From SAR86 cluster bacterium AG-422-E19 (lineage in GTDB: Bacteria > Pseudomonadota > Gammaproteobacteria > Magnimaribacterales > AG-339-G14), in contig QCMR01000001.1 in NCBI GenBank assembly GCA_003213595.1, positions 326,302 through 390,301 on the forward strand: a stretch of DNA of 64,000 nucleotides, given 5' to 3'. This document shows, in pieces, positions 1 through 8,854 of the stretch; within the stretch, counting starts at the first letter, position 1, and every line of letters begins with the position of its first letter. A program made the translations under genes and the position numbers. The notes beneath the pieces were generated by a model. The model was not told where the DNA came from and did no database searches. It saw only the letters and a program-made list of their open reading frames with translations.

Positions 1-1
1 T

Positions 2-841
2 AAAAGATCGAAATTTATTCACTATCATCCTAAAACCCTTCTAATCAATAATCTTGAGTTTGATCATGCTGATATTTTTAGTAGCTTAAGCGATATTAAA
101 AAGCAATTTCATCACCTATTGAGATTGATGTCTTCCAAATCAACGTTAATTTTTCCTGAGCATAACATCAATATTAAAAATGTTATGAAAATGGGTTTTT
201 ACAGTCAAAGCCTTCCTTTCAATACTAAATTTGCCAGAGGCTGGCATGCCAAGAAAGTTACGGCAGATTCCTCTAAATTTGATATTTTTAAAGACAAAAA
301 GAAAAAAGCGTCTATAAGTTGGTCATCTATTGGCGAGCATAGTCTACAAAATGGATTAGCCAGTTATCTGGTTTGTAAATCCCTAGGCTTGAAATCAAAG
401 GATATTGCAGAGTCACTCTCGAAGTTTAAAGGAGTAACAAGAAGGATGGATTTGGTTGGGGATAAAAGCAGCGTCAAAGTTTACGACGACTTCGCACACC
501 ATCCGACTGCTATTAAATACACTCTTGAGGGCTTAAGAAAAAAAGTTGGAAGTGAGAAGATAATTTGCCTTTTGGAAATGCGGTCCAATACGATGCTTTC
601 AGGATATCATGACAAAAAAATTCCAAAGGCCGTAGCTTCAGCCGATCAAGTGTTTATTTTTTCAAAAGATAAGAAGCAAATCTCTGCTCTTGAGAGCGGA
701 AGTAAAAATATCGAAGCATGTTCCACTACGCAAGAATTTTTGAGAAAGCTTTCTAGCTTGGATTTAGACAATACCCACTTGATTTGTTTATCTAATGGTT
801 CATTTGATGGTATCCATCAAGCCATTTTAGAAAGAATTTAA
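2..841 (+). CDS. mpl: UDP-N-acetylmuramate:L-alanyl-gamma-D-glutamyl-meso-DAP ligase, C-terminal part
   Basis: Partial gene; the frame is open from the window edge. Mpl is a Mur-ligase-family enzyme that reattaches the recycled tripeptide L-Ala-gamma-D-Glu-meso-DAP to UDP-MurNAc in the cytoplasm. The visible part starts inside the central domain (NNLEFDHADIF, then KQFHHLLR, both typical of Mpl) and includes the C-terminal domain with the DDFAHHPTAI motif conserved in Mur ligases. An internal TTG at 119 is open but cuts the conserved FHHL segment, so the real start lies outside the window. The stop TAA shares four bases (TTAA, 838-841) with the stop of the convergent carotenoid oxygenase gene. 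Identification is firm; only the N-terminal ATP-binding part is missing. Confidence 0.93.
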   Translation, partial: KRSKFIHYHPKTLLINNLEFDHADIFSSLSDIKKQFHHLLRLMSSKSTLIFPEHNINIKNVMKMGFYSQSLPFNTKFARGWHAKKVTADSSKFDIFKDKKKKASISWSSIGEHSLQNGLASYLVCKSLGLKSKDIAESLSKFKGVTRRMDLVGDKSSVKVYDDFAHHPTAIKYTLEGLRKKVGSEKIICLLEMRSNTMLSGYHDKKIPKAVASADQVFIFSKDKKQISALESGSKNIEACSTTQEFLRKLSSLDLDNTHLICLSNGSFDGIHQAILERI

Positions 842-2142
842 TCTAAATTAATCCAACTTCCGTGAAATCCAAAAGGTACTCTTTGAGGCAAGGTTACTCT
901 GGCTAGCGGCGCATCTGAAAAATTCTGTGCATCCAAAATGACAAAATCGCTTAAATCAGTTGTTTTGTCATAAACAAATCCAACTACAAAACCGTCATCT
1001 TCTGATTTAGCATTTTTCCTAGGAATAAAAACCGGCTCAGCAGCTTGGCAACTTTCGCCAAAATCATGAGCGATGGTTTCACTTTTTTCAAAATCATGTT
1101 TGAAATAGTTGTTGAGTCTTCCATCATTGAGCAAGTATCCAAAACGATGTTGTTTGCCATCAAAATCCGGATGAACTCTGGAAAATTCCATAGGCCTATC
1201 GTCCAACATTTCTTCAGAACATGTTTTAGTTTTTGGATCTAGAATCCATCGTGTAAGAAAAGGTTTTTGTCCCATGGGAAGAGGATTATCAAAATCAAAC
1301 AGTCTTTCGTATCGACAAAAGTCTAAGATAACCTTACCGTTTTTATCTTCATACGAATTGACTATGTGAAATAGAAACCCTGGATTAACCTCTATCCAAA
1401 TAATTTCATCAGTTTTCTTGTTTTGTAATCCTACTCTGGAAGTATGTTTATCATTCCAGACCACTGGATAATCTCCACCAATGGGATTATTGTCATCGTC
1501 TCTCCTACCAAGATTAAATGTAACAGGCAGATCAAAAATAAGAACATAATTTTTGGTAATAGCACAATCATGAACCATTGGTCTGCTTGGTGTTTCAATT
1601 ATTTGATCTTTGATGAGTTTGCCGTTGCTATCTATAGTTACATAATGTACTTGGCCTAATCCATTTACGTATTCCCCAAAATCGTAACTCACGGCATGCA
1701 TTTCCCCAGTATCTGAATCAATTTTTGGATGGGCAGTAAATCTTTTATTATCTGCTGCTGGAAAAGGCTCTTCTTCAAGAAAATTCATCTCAGAGTCCAT
1801 AATTACTGGAGATACTCCACCCTCGACTAAGGCATAAATTTTTTCGCCGTGTTTAAGCACATGAGTATTGGGACCAAAACCAAAAGGTGAGGTCACAAAT
1901 TTATTCTTATACCAAAGCGCCTTTCCATCTTCGACTCTTATGCCATGAATCATTCCGTCGCCAAAAAAAGGATGATAATTTTCGTGATTTATAGGTTCTT
2001 TTGGATTAGGCCCGTTTCTGAGAAATAGACCTGATAGTTCTTTAGGTAATTCACCTGTAATTTTTAATTCTGTTGTAGATGTTTCTTCTACGGGATACCA
2101 GTTTCCAGATAAAAATTTATTTTTACTTTCTCTTTTAGTCAT
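838..2142 (-). CDS. carotenoid oxygenase (RPE65 / lignostilbene dioxygenase family)
   Basis: Predicted non-heme iron dioxygenase of 434 residues that cleaves a double bond in a carotenoid, apocarotenoid or stilbene. Family signs are the N-terminal FLRNGPNP segment, the FFGDGMIHG segment, and histidines in AHPKID, HDCAI, FHIVNS and the C-terminal FGFHGSW, which fit the four iron ligands of the seven-bladed propeller. No signal peptide is seen, so it is likely cytosolic or peripheral. Its start overlaps the end of the upstream DedA gene by 8 bases, suggesting translational coupling. The substrate cannot be read from sequence. Retinal formation for a rhodopsin is attractive in a marine bacterium, but no rhodopsin or carotenoid synthesis gene lies in this window. 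Confidence 0.88.
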   Translation of the reverse strand: MTKRESKNKFLSGNWYPVEETSTTELKITGELPKELSGLFLRNGPNPKEPINHENYHPFFGDGMIHGIRVEDGKALWYKNKFVTSPFGFGPNTHVLKHGEKIYALVEGGVSPVIMDSEMNFLEEEPFPAADNKRFTAHPKIDSDTGEMHAVSYDFGEYVNGLGQVHYVTIDSNGKLIKDQIIETPSRPMVHDCAITKNYVLIFDLPVTFNLGRRDDDNNPIGGDYPVVWNDKHTSRVGLQNKKTDEIIWIEVNPGFLFHIVNSYEDKNGKVILDFCRYERLFDFDNPLPMGQKPFLTRWILDPKTKTCSEEMLDDRPMEFSRVHPDFDGKQHRFGYLLNDGRLNNYFKHDFEKSETIAHDFGESCQAAEPVFIPRKNAKSEDDGFVVGFVYDKTTDLSDFVILDAQNFSDAPLARVTLPQRVPFGFHGSWINLD

Positions 2143-2734
2143 TTTTTTTATCCTCCCTTAAGTTCATTGGATCTTTATATACGGTATAAATTGTTATGAC
2201 AAGAATGAATCCAATTAAGAAATAATTAAAATATTCTATAAATGCAACACCCAAAAAGTAGCCACTTAAGACATACAAAGAAGTCCATATTGGCGCAGAT
2301 AAAATAGTCACAGGAAAAAAAACTCTTTTATTCATGCCCAAAGAACCTGCTGTAAAGGGCACTACGCATCTTAATGGACCAAAAAACCTTCCTAGCGCGA
2401 CACTTAAAACTCCATACTTGCTCATAAACTTTTGAGCCTGTTTTATATAGCCATGATAATTATCAGGTACCCAATCGTAGAGTTTGTTTCCAACTAATAT
2501 GCCTAAGCCATAGCTGACAGAATCTCCAGATACCATTCCCATAGTTGCGTAAAAAGTTATCTCAAAAGGACTTATTCCGACTGTTGCCGCAAGCGCTCCA
2601 ACACCAGGAACAATTAATGTAGCTGGTGTAAACAAACCTGCAATGAAGAGGGATTCAATAAAAATCAACGCGAAAATAGTCCAATTCACCCAATCAGGAT
2701 TTGTCTCTAAAAAAGAAAGGATAGAATCGAACAT
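2135..2734 (-). CDS. DedA family membrane protein
   Basis: Inner-membrane protein of 199 residues of the DedA/SNARE-associated (VTT) family; characterised members act in membrane homeostasis, and undecaprenyl-phosphate or phospholipid flipping is proposed for some. Visible features are several hydrophobic segments, a re-entrant-like segment near residues 30-60 (LFTPATLIVPGVGALAA), and the family motif GRFFGPLRCVVPFTAGSLGM around residues 115-135 with its conserved arginines and prolines. It is the first gene of a two-gene minus-strand unit with the carotenoid oxygenase (8-base overlap). The 35-base gap to divergent proA contains a perfect 14-base palindrome. The exact transported lipid is unknown. 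Confidence 0.85.
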   Translation of the reverse strand: MFDSILSFLETNPDWVNWTIFALIFIESLFIAGLFTPATLIVPGVGALAATVGISPFEITFYATMGMVSGDSVSYGLGILVGNKLYDWVPDNYHGYIKQAQKFMSKYGVLSVALGRFFGPLRCVVPFTAGSLGMNKRVFFPVTILSAPIWTSLYVLSGYFLGVAFIEYFNYFLIGFILVITIYTVYKDPMNLREDKKND

Positions 2735-2748
2735 AGGCAGATAATTAA

Positions 2749-2762
2749 ATTATTGCAATAAT
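2749..2762. promoter_or_regulatory. perfect 14-base palindrome in the dedA/proA divergent gap
   Basis: ATTATTGCAATAAT reads identically on both strands. It lies 7 bases before the proA ATG and 14 bases beyond the DedA start codon, within the only 35 bases separating the two divergent genes. Its position suits an operator acting on one or both promoters. No regulator is identified, and AT-rich palindromes can arise by chance. Confidence 0.35.
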
Positions 2763-2769
2763 ACAGTAC

Positions 2770-4032
2770 ATGAGTGCAAAAACATCCCTTTCAGAGTTAG
2801 ATTTAATCTGTAAACAGGCTCAAGAAGCAAAGATTGATTTAAGGAGATCTTCGAAAGCAAAAAAAAATGACGCGCTAAAATATGCTGCTGAGTTTTTGTT
2901 GAAGAACAAAGAAAAGCTGATAGATGCAAATACCATAGATATGGAATTGGCCAGTCAAAAAGACTTACAAGACTCATTTGTTGATCGACTTGAGCTGAAT
3001 GAAAAAAGAATAGATTCAATGATTTCTGGATTAGATAAAGTCATAAATTTAGATGATCCGGTAGGTCAAACCGAGCAACCCCACACCTCGCCATCTGGTT
3101 TCGAAGTATCAAAAATGCGTGTTCCTCTTGGCGTGATAGGGATAATTTATGAATCTCGTCCAAATGTTACAGCGGACGCATCTGCATTGTGCTTAAAGTC
3201 TGGTAATGCATGTATTTTGAGAGGAGGATCTGAAGCAGCAAATTCTAATGCTGTAATTGAGGAGTGTATGCAAGATGGTTTAGATAAAGCATCATTGCCA
3301 AAATACTCTATTCAGCTTATAAAAAATCAAGATAGAAAGCTCGTAGGTGAAATGATTAAGCGAGAAGGTGATATTGATTTATTAATCCCTAGGGGGGGGA
3401 AAAGTTTAATAAAAGTTGTTTCTGATGAAGCTAAAATTCCTGTGCTCAAACACTATGAAGGTTTATGTCATGTCTTCATCGATAAAGATGCTGATTTAAA
3501 AAAAGCTATAGAAATATCCGTAAACGCAAAAACATATCGTTATGGAATCTGCGGTACGATGGAGACTTTGTTAACTTCAGAAGAGGTAGCAGCAAAAGTT
3601 TTACCAGAGATTAAAGCCGAATTAGATAAGTTGGGTGTAGAACTAAGAGGCTGTGAAAAAACAAAAAAAATTATCGATGTTAAATCTGCTTCAGATGCAG
3701 ATTGGATTACGGAGTATCTTGCCCCAATTCTTTCTGTGAAAGTCGTTACAGATCTTCAATCAGCAATCTCGCATATAAATATGTATGGCTCTGGCCACAC
3801 CGACTCAATTGTTTCTGAGAATTTGTCGGCGGTAGAAACTTTTTTCAATGAAGTAGACTCTTCTTCGGTTATGCATAATCTTCCTACTTGTTATGCAGAT
3901 GGATTTGAGTATGGACTTGGAGCAGAAGTGGGAATATCCACAGATAAGTTGCATGCCAGAGGGCCTGTTGGATTGGAAGGTTTAACAAGTCAGAAATTTG
4001 TAATTAAAGGTCAAGGACAACTTAGATCTTAA
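2770..4032 (+). CDS. proA: gamma-glutamyl phosphate reductase
   Basis: Second step of proline synthesis: NADPH-dependent reduction of gamma-glutamyl phosphate to glutamate semialdehyde in the cytoplasm. Length (420 residues) is normal. Diagnostic segments are MRVPLGVIGIIYESRPNVT around residues 117-135, GNACILRGGSEA near 150, the catalytic cysteine in YRYGICGTMETLL around residue 258, and the C-terminal HARGPVGLEGLTS. ATG 2770 is the natural start after the divergent DedA gene. It heads a run proA-nadD-rsfS-mrdA-rodA-mltB-dacA-dat with gaps of a few bases or overlaps, so the run is probably cotranscribed. No glutamate 5-kinase gene (proB) is present in the window. Confidence 0.96.
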   Translation: MSAKTSLSELDLICKQAQEAKIDLRRSSKAKKNDALKYAAEFLLKNKEKLIDANTIDMELASQKDLQDSFVDRLELNEKRIDSMISGLDKVINLDDPVGQTEQPHTSPSGFEVSKMRVPLGVIGIIYESRPNVTADASALCLKSGNACILRGGSEAANSNAVIEECMQDGLDKASLPKYSIQLIKNQDRKLVGEMIKREGDIDLLIPRGGKSLIKVVSDEAKIPVLKHYEGLCHVFIDKDADLKKAIEISVNAKTYRYGICGTMETLLTSEEVAAKVLPEIKAELDKLGVELRGCEKTKKIIDVKSASDADWITEYLAPILSVKVVTDLQSAISHINMYGSGHTDSIVSENLSAVETFFNEVDSSSVMHNLPTCYADGFEYGLGAEVGISTDKLHARGPVGLEGLTSQKFVIKGQGQLRS

Positions 4033-4035
4033 TTG

Positions 4036-4662
4036 ATGATAAAAAGATTGGGTATCTTTGGCGGAGCGTTTGATCCAGTTCATAAAGGTCACACGCAATC
4101 TCTAAAACACATCAGCGATCTTAAAATTATTGACGAAATCCAAGTTATTCCAAATTATGCATCGCCGCATAACAAGGAAATTCAAACTGACGAGAAGCAT
4201 CGTTTAAAAATGCTGGAAATTGCCTTTAAAGAGATAAAAAATATTAAGCTAAATGATATTGAATTAAAAAATAAAACCAAATCCTATACTTACGAAACGC
4301 TTAAACACTTGAAAGAGATTTATCCTGAACAACATCTATCTCTAATTATAGGTTTGGATTCTTTACATAGCTTTACGACTTGGAAAAATTGGGAAAACAT
4401 TTTGTCTTTGTGTTCGCTTTTAGTCTTGGAAAGAAAATTGAATGATAGTTTGGGGCTTAATAAGGAGTTAGAAAGTAAAATATCAACTAACTATGATGAT
4501 TTTTTCTCTGGTCATGGAAAAATCCTAATTTTAAAAAACGACTTGATAAACATATCCTCAACAGACGTTAGACATAAAATCAAGAACAATGAAAACCTAA
4601 CAGACTTGGTTGATGATCAAGTATTGGAATACATCTCAAAAAAATCTCTCTATAAAATTTAA
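4036..4662 (+). CDS. nadD: nicotinate-nucleotide adenylyltransferase
   Basis: Joins ATP and nicotinate mononucleotide to form deamido-NAD in NAD synthesis. The nucleotidyltransferase signature GGAFDPVHKGH (F-D-P-x-H-x-G-H) is at the N terminus and the ISSTDVR motif near the C terminus. Length is about 208 residues, typical of bacterial NadD. I place the start at ATG 4036, directly after the proA stop, rather than at the in-frame TTG three bases earlier. The gene is followed at once by rsfS, a conserved gammaproteobacterial pairing. Confidence 0.94.
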   Translation: MIKRLGIFGGAFDPVHKGHTQSLKHISDLKIIDEIQVIPNYASPHNKEIQTDEKHRLKMLEIAFKEIKNIKLNDIELKNKTKSYTYETLKHLKEIYPEQHLSLIIGLDSLHSFTTWKNWENILSLCSLLVLERKLNDSLGLNKELESKISTNYDDFFSGHGKILILKNDLINISSTDVRHKIKNNENLTDLVDDQVLEYISKKSLYKI

Positions 4663-4989
4663 ATGCCCAAAAAATCAAAAAAAATTATTCAAAATAGTTT
4701 AGAGGAGATAAAAGCACAAAATACAATATTTTTAGATCTATCAAAATTAAACAGTTTTACAGACTTTTTAGTCATAACATCAGGGACTTCTTCCCGTCAC
4801 ATGTCGGCTATAAAAGATAAATTATTAGAAGACTTAAAAAATAATAAGATATCAATCAGTGGGGTTGAGGGCCAAAATTCTAGTGAATGGATCCTATTGG
4901 ATTTGGGAGACTTTGTAATAAACATAATGTCTAAGGACTCAAGAGCATTGTATGATTTGGAAAGTCTTTGGGATCCAGCTTTGAATTGA
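4663..4989 (+). CDS. rsfS: ribosomal silencing factor RsfS
   Basis: Protein of 108 residues of the RsfS/Iojap family, which binds ribosomal protein L14 (uL14) and blocks subunit joining when nutrients are poor. The family core is visible: FLDLSKLNSFTDFLVITSGTSSRHM, then GVEGQNSSEWILLDLGDFVINIM and a C-terminal YDLESLW. It begins immediately after nadD and ends one base before mrdA. In most gammaproteobacteria rlmH follows here, but no rlmH lies between rsfS and mrdA. Confidence 0.93.
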   Translation: MPKKSKKIIQNSLEEIKAQNTIFLDLSKLNSFTDFLVITSGTSSRHMSAIKDKLLEDLKNNKISISGVEGQNSSEWILLDLGDFVINIMSKDSRALYDLESLWDPALN

Positions 4990-4990
4990 A

Positions 4991-6817
4991 ATGAATAATT
5001 TTTCTAGAGAAAGATTCAAAACAGGAGAAGAATATTCTAGGGCTTTATTTTTTTTAACACCTTTTATTCTTCTTTTTTCAGTATCACTTTTTCAAGTTTT
5101 AAACTTAACTTTATTTCAGGGAGATAAATATCAAACAATAGCTGAGTCAAATAGGATTTATCAAAAACCCATTAGCCCTGTAAGAGGCTTCATCTATGAT
5201 AGAAATGGGACTTTATTAGCAGAGAATATTGTCCAGCGAGATCTTTACGTCACTCCAGCCTACATTGAAGATTCTGCTAAAACCATTTTAAAGTTGTCTA
5301 ATTTATTAGATGTGCCTTATGAACTTTTGGACGAAAACTTCTCAAGGGGTGTAAAAAAAGTAAAGAAATTTGATTCCTTTCCTTTGGTGAAGGCTCTTAA
5401 TGAAGAACAGATTGCTAAAGCCAAAGTAAACCTAGATTCAATTTCAGGTATCGAAGTAAAAGCTACTCTTAAAAGGTATGTTCTCCATGAGGAGACCTTG
5501 GCTCATGTGTTAGGTTACGTAGGAGATATTTCGTCCGATGATATCAGAAGAGACAAACTATTAGCTGAACTACAAAATACTCAAATTGGAAAAACAGGTA
5601 TTGAAAAAGAGTTTGACTACGTTTTAAGAGGTAAACCTGGTATTCAAACTCAAGAAAGAGATGTTAAAGGAAAATTGGTAAGGATTTTAGATACTCAAGG
5701 AGCAGAAGACGGTAAAGATATTTACTTAACTATTGATCAAAAATTACAAGACCATCTCTTTAAGCTTTTTGAAAACAGAAGAGGTGCGCTAGTAGCCTTA
5801 GAGCCAAAAACCGGCTTGGTTAGAGCTTTGATTAGCTCTCCCTCATTCAATCCAAATATATTAAATTCAATTGTGGATACTGATGAGGTAGAAAGTTTAT
5901 TTTCAAATAAAGAAAGCCCAATTTTTAATAGAGCTATTTCTGGGCAATATCCTCCTGCATCAACTTTGAAGCCTTTTGTAGGTCTTGCTGCAATAGAAAA
6001 CGAAATAATCAGTTGGGATAAAAAAATTAAGGACGATGGTGAATTTTATGTCGAGGGAGATCCAAGGCCTTATCGGGGCTGGAAAGAGAATGGACATGGC
6101 AGAGTAGATATGAGGAAAGCGATTGCAGAATCCTCTGATGTTTATTTTTACAACATCGCTTTTGATTTAACTTTAGCGGGGATAAGGCCAATGCTCGACA
6201 GTTTTGGATTTGGTAAAAAAACAGGCCTTACTGACTTTGAGGCAAATGGTCTTCTTCCCGATAAAAAATGGAAGTTAGGTTACAAAGGAGATTTTTGGTT
6301 CAAAGGCGACACAATAAATTTAGGAATAGGGCAAGGTTATATTTTAGCCACACCTCTTCAATTAGCGATGGCTTATTCAGGTCTAGCAAACAAAGGAGTA
6401 ATTTATCACCCTCAATTTATACAGCCGGAAGACGAAAAATCTTTTGAACCAAAAAAAATAGCTGAAATTCAACTTTCTGATAACAAAGCTTGGGAAAAAA
6501 TGGAACAAGCTCTAGTTGACGTGATTTCTGCGAGAAATGGAACAGCCCATAAAGTTTTTGATGCCAATTCAGTCGTTATTGCAGGTAAAACAGGTACTGC
6601 ACAAATCAAAAGTATTCTTCCGGGTAAAGAATACGATGCAATTCGTGAAAATCCTGCATTACGAGATCACGCTCTTTTCGTTGGCTATGGTCCAGTAGAA
6701 GATCCAAAACTAGTTGTAGCGGTAATCATAGAAAACGGTGAATCAGGTAGCGAAGTTGCTGCCCCAATTGTTAAATCTGCGATAAATTTTTACACAGGAG
6801 GATTTGATGCAGAATAA
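4991..6817 (+). CDS. mrdA: penicillin-binding protein 2 (elongasome transpeptidase)
   Basis: Cell-elongation DD-transpeptidase that crosslinks peptidoglycan in the periplasm together with RodA. One N-terminal membrane segment (residues 18-40), a pedestal domain with RGFIYDRNG, and the transpeptidase domain. Active-site motifs are S324-T-L-K327 in PPASTLKPF, SSD in AESSDVYFY near residue 379, and KTGTAQ near residue 530. Length (608 residues) is close to E. coli PBP2. It overlaps rodA by 11 bases, which fits coupled expression of the partner pair. Confidence 0.96.
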   Translation: MNNFSRERFKTGEEYSRALFFLTPFILLFSVSLFQVLNLTLFQGDKYQTIAESNRIYQKPISPVRGFIYDRNGTLLAENIVQRDLYVTPAYIEDSAKTILKLSNLLDVPYELLDENFSRGVKKVKKFDSFPLVKALNEEQIAKAKVNLDSISGIEVKATLKRYVLHEETLAHVLGYVGDISSDDIRRDKLLAELQNTQIGKTGIEKEFDYVLRGKPGIQTQERDVKGKLVRILDTQGAEDGKDIYLTIDQKLQDHLFKLFENRRGALVALEPKTGLVRALISSPSFNPNILNSIVDTDEVESLFSNKESPIFNRAISGQYPPASTLKPFVGLAAIENEIISWDKKIKDDGEFYVEGDPRPYRGWKENGHGRVDMRKAIAESSDVYFYNIAFDLTLAGIRPMLDSFGFGKKTGLTDFEANGLLPDKKWKLGYKGDFWFKGDTINLGIGQGYILATPLQLAMAYSGLANKGVIYHPQFIQPEDEKSFEPKKIAEIQLSDNKAWEKMEQALVDVISARNGTAHKVFDANSVVIAGKTGTAQIKSILPGKEYDAIRENPALRDHALFVGYGPVEDPKLVVAVIIENGESGSEVAAPIVKSAINFYTGGFDAE

Positions 6818-7907
6818 GCCGTTAAGTTTTTCAGTAGATATCAGATTGAATAAAAGAAGAAATTTATTAAATTTTGATTATTCTATTGTTCTTACGGTTT
6901 TTCTTTTGGGTCTTTTTGGGTTGGCGATGATTTACAGCGCCAGTGGATCCTTCACTTTGGTTTTAAAGCAAGCAATGTACTTTTTTCTTGGTGTAATTCT
7001 GATGATTACAGCAGCAATGTCTAATTTTAGAAAAATGGAACCTATTTATTTGAATGCAGTCTGGATAGGCTTCTTTTTTTTGGTTTTAGTTTTAATTTTG
7101 CCTAATTCTGGAACCACCAATCGATGGATAAATTTGGGTTTCATTGGATTTCAACCTTCTGAGCTAATGAGGTTTTTATTACCTATTTCTGCAGCAGCAT
7201 ATTTAACACGAAATCCACAGATAAAATTATCCGACTGGATAATTGTTCTAGTTACGACATTGGTAGCTTTTATTTTAGTTTTCCTCCAGCCAGATTTTGG
7301 CACCTCAGCGATAGTTTTGCTCTCCGGAATAATGCCAATAATTTTATCTGGTCTACCTTGGAGATTTATTATTTATAGTTTTTTAGGAGGTATTGGAACT
7401 CTTCCTTTCTTGTGGATGAGCTTGATGGATTATCAAAAAGAGAGAATATATACCTTTATTAGTCCTGAAGCTGATGCTTTAGGTTCTGGATGGAATATTG
7501 CTCAATCAAAGATTGCCATCGGATCTGGGCAATTTTTTGGAAAGGGCTATATGGAAGGAAGTCAAAGCCAACTGGATTTTATCCCCGAAAGCCATACCGA
7601 TTTTATTTTTGCAGTAATTGTTGAGGAGTTTGGATTTTTAGGTGCTCTTGGACTTTTTCTTCTTTATGCTTTTTTAATTCATCGTCTCTTATACGTTGCT
7701 AAAAGCAGTAATTCCAAATTTGCAAAATTGGTTTCAGCCACGCTTTCAATTATTTTAGCTGCTTACATAACATTAAACATTTCAATGGTAGTTGGTATCT
7801 TTCCTGTAGTAGGAATGCCTTTGCCATTCATAAGCCAAGGTGGAACAGCATTAGTGGTTAATATGATTACTATCGGTATAATTTTATCTTTAAGGAGAAC
7901 GACTTGA
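6807..7907 (+). CDS. rodA: rod-shape SEDS glycosyltransferase RodA
   Basis: Multi-spanning SEDS-family peptidoglycan glycosyltransferase that polymerises lipid II during elongation. The protein is strongly hydrophobic with about ten membrane segments and conserved pieces FQPSELMR, FLQPDFGTSA, ESHTDFIFAVIVEEFGFLG and PVVGMPLPFISQGGTALV. I choose ATG 6807, which has a good Shine-Dalgarno sequence (CAGGAGG, 6795-6801) five bases upstream, over the TTG at 6804. The start lies inside mrdA. A second ribosome-binding sequence near the 3' end (7891-7896) serves mltB. Confidence 0.96.
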   Translation: MQNKPLSFSVDIRLNKRRNLLNFDYSIVLTVFLLGLFGLAMIYSASGSFTLVLKQAMYFFLGVILMITAAMSNFRKMEPIYLNAVWIGFFFLVLVLILPNSGTTNRWINLGFIGFQPSELMRFLLPISAAAYLTRNPQIKLSDWIIVLVTTLVAFILVFLQPDFGTSAIVLLSGIMPIILSGLPWRFIIYSFLGGIGTLPFLWMSLMDYQKERIYTFISPEADALGSGWNIAQSKIAIGSGQFFGKGYMEGSQSQLDFIPESHTDFIFAVIVEEFGFLGALGLFLLYAFLIHRLLYVAKSSNSKFAKLVSATLSIILAAYITLNISMVVGIFPVVGMPLPFISQGGTALVVNMITIGIILSLRRTT

Positions 7908-8854
7908 AAAAAATAAGTTTGCTTTTGCTTTTAGTTTTTTTTGTGCCTCTAATCCATATGGATTATTCAAAAAGCTATGAAACATTGTCTTTCATAGATG
8001 AAATGGTTTCCAAACATAAATTTGAAAAATCTTATTTGGTAGAAATTTTCAAAAGTGCTGAAAAAAGAGAAAAAATAATCAATTCTATGAATAGACCCGC
8101 AGAAAAGAAGTTTTCTTGGGTTCAATACAAATCCAGATTAATTTCGCCTATAAGAATAAACAATGGAGTAAGTTTTCTGCAGAGATTTTTACCTGAGTTT
8201 GAAAAAGCAGAAAAAGAATTTGGAGTTCCTAAAGAAATTATTGCAGCAATCATCGGGATTGAATCCAGTTATGGTTCTATTACTGGCAGGGAAAGAGTAA
8301 TAGATTCGTTGTCGACTCTTGCCTTTGATTATCCGAGACGAAGCAAATTTTTTACTAAACAATTAGAGCATTTTCTCCTTCTTACCAGAGAAGAAAAACT
8401 TGATCCTTTGGTTATGAAAGGATCATATGCTGGAGCTATGGGCTATGGTCAATTTATTCCAAGCTCTTATCGATCTTATGCAATTGATTTTGATGACGAC
8501 GGAATAAGGAATATCGTAACAAACCCGATTGATGCAATTGGCAGCGTTGCAAATTATTTGAGTAAGCATGGCTGGGAAAGAAATGCCACTATAGCAGAGG
8601 CTCTCACAAAAAATGATGTGAACTCAAACTTCAAGACATCACTATCATTAAAAGAGCCAGATGCTTTGGAACTCGCATCTAAGATCAATTTACCAAATAA
8701 AAAATACTTACAAATAAATTTTGAAGATAAAGAATTTTGGTTGGGCCATAAAAATTTATATGTCTTATCACGTTATAATAGAAGCTCTTTTTATGTGATG
8801 GCCGTTTTTCTTCTGAGCCAAGAAATTGACTATGCGTATAGAGTAAAAATATGA
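7904..8854 (+). CDS. mltB: lytic murein transglycosylase B
   Basis: Periplasmic lytic transglycosylase that cleaves glycan strands between MurNAc and GlcNAc. The MltB catalytic glutamate is E120 in GIESSYG, followed by DSLSTLAFDYPRR, SYAGAMGYGQFIPSSY and DAIGSVANYL as in characterised MltB. The start appears to be TTG 7904, overlapping the rodA stop; AAGGAG at 7891-7896 precedes it, and only this start gives a signal peptide (residues 1-18, KK then a leucine-rich core). No lipobox cysteine is present, so unlike E. coli MltB this form is probably soluble in the periplasm. At 316 residues it is shorter than the E. coli enzyme. It overlaps dacA by 4 bases. Confidence 0.92.
   Translation: MKKISLLLLLVFFVPLIHMDYSKSYETLSFIDEMVSKHKFEKSYLVEIFKSAEKREKIINSMNRPAEKKFSWVQYKSRLISPIRINNGVSFLQRFLPEFEKAEKEFGVPKEIIAAIIGIESSYGSITGRERVIDSLSTLAFDYPRRSKFFTKQLEHFLLLTREEKLDPLVMKGSYAGAMGYGQFIPSSYRSYAIDFDDDGIRNIVTNPIDAIGSVANYLSKHGWERNATIAEALTKNDVNSNFKTSLSLKEPDALELASKINLPNKKYLQINFEDKEFWLGHKNLYVLSRYNRSSFYVMAVFLLSQEIDYAYRVKI

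Noticed and set aside
7904-7960. Later ATG start for mltB at 7958
   Set aside because: It would remove the signal peptide, and the TTG at 7904 has an AAGGAG sequence correctly placed.
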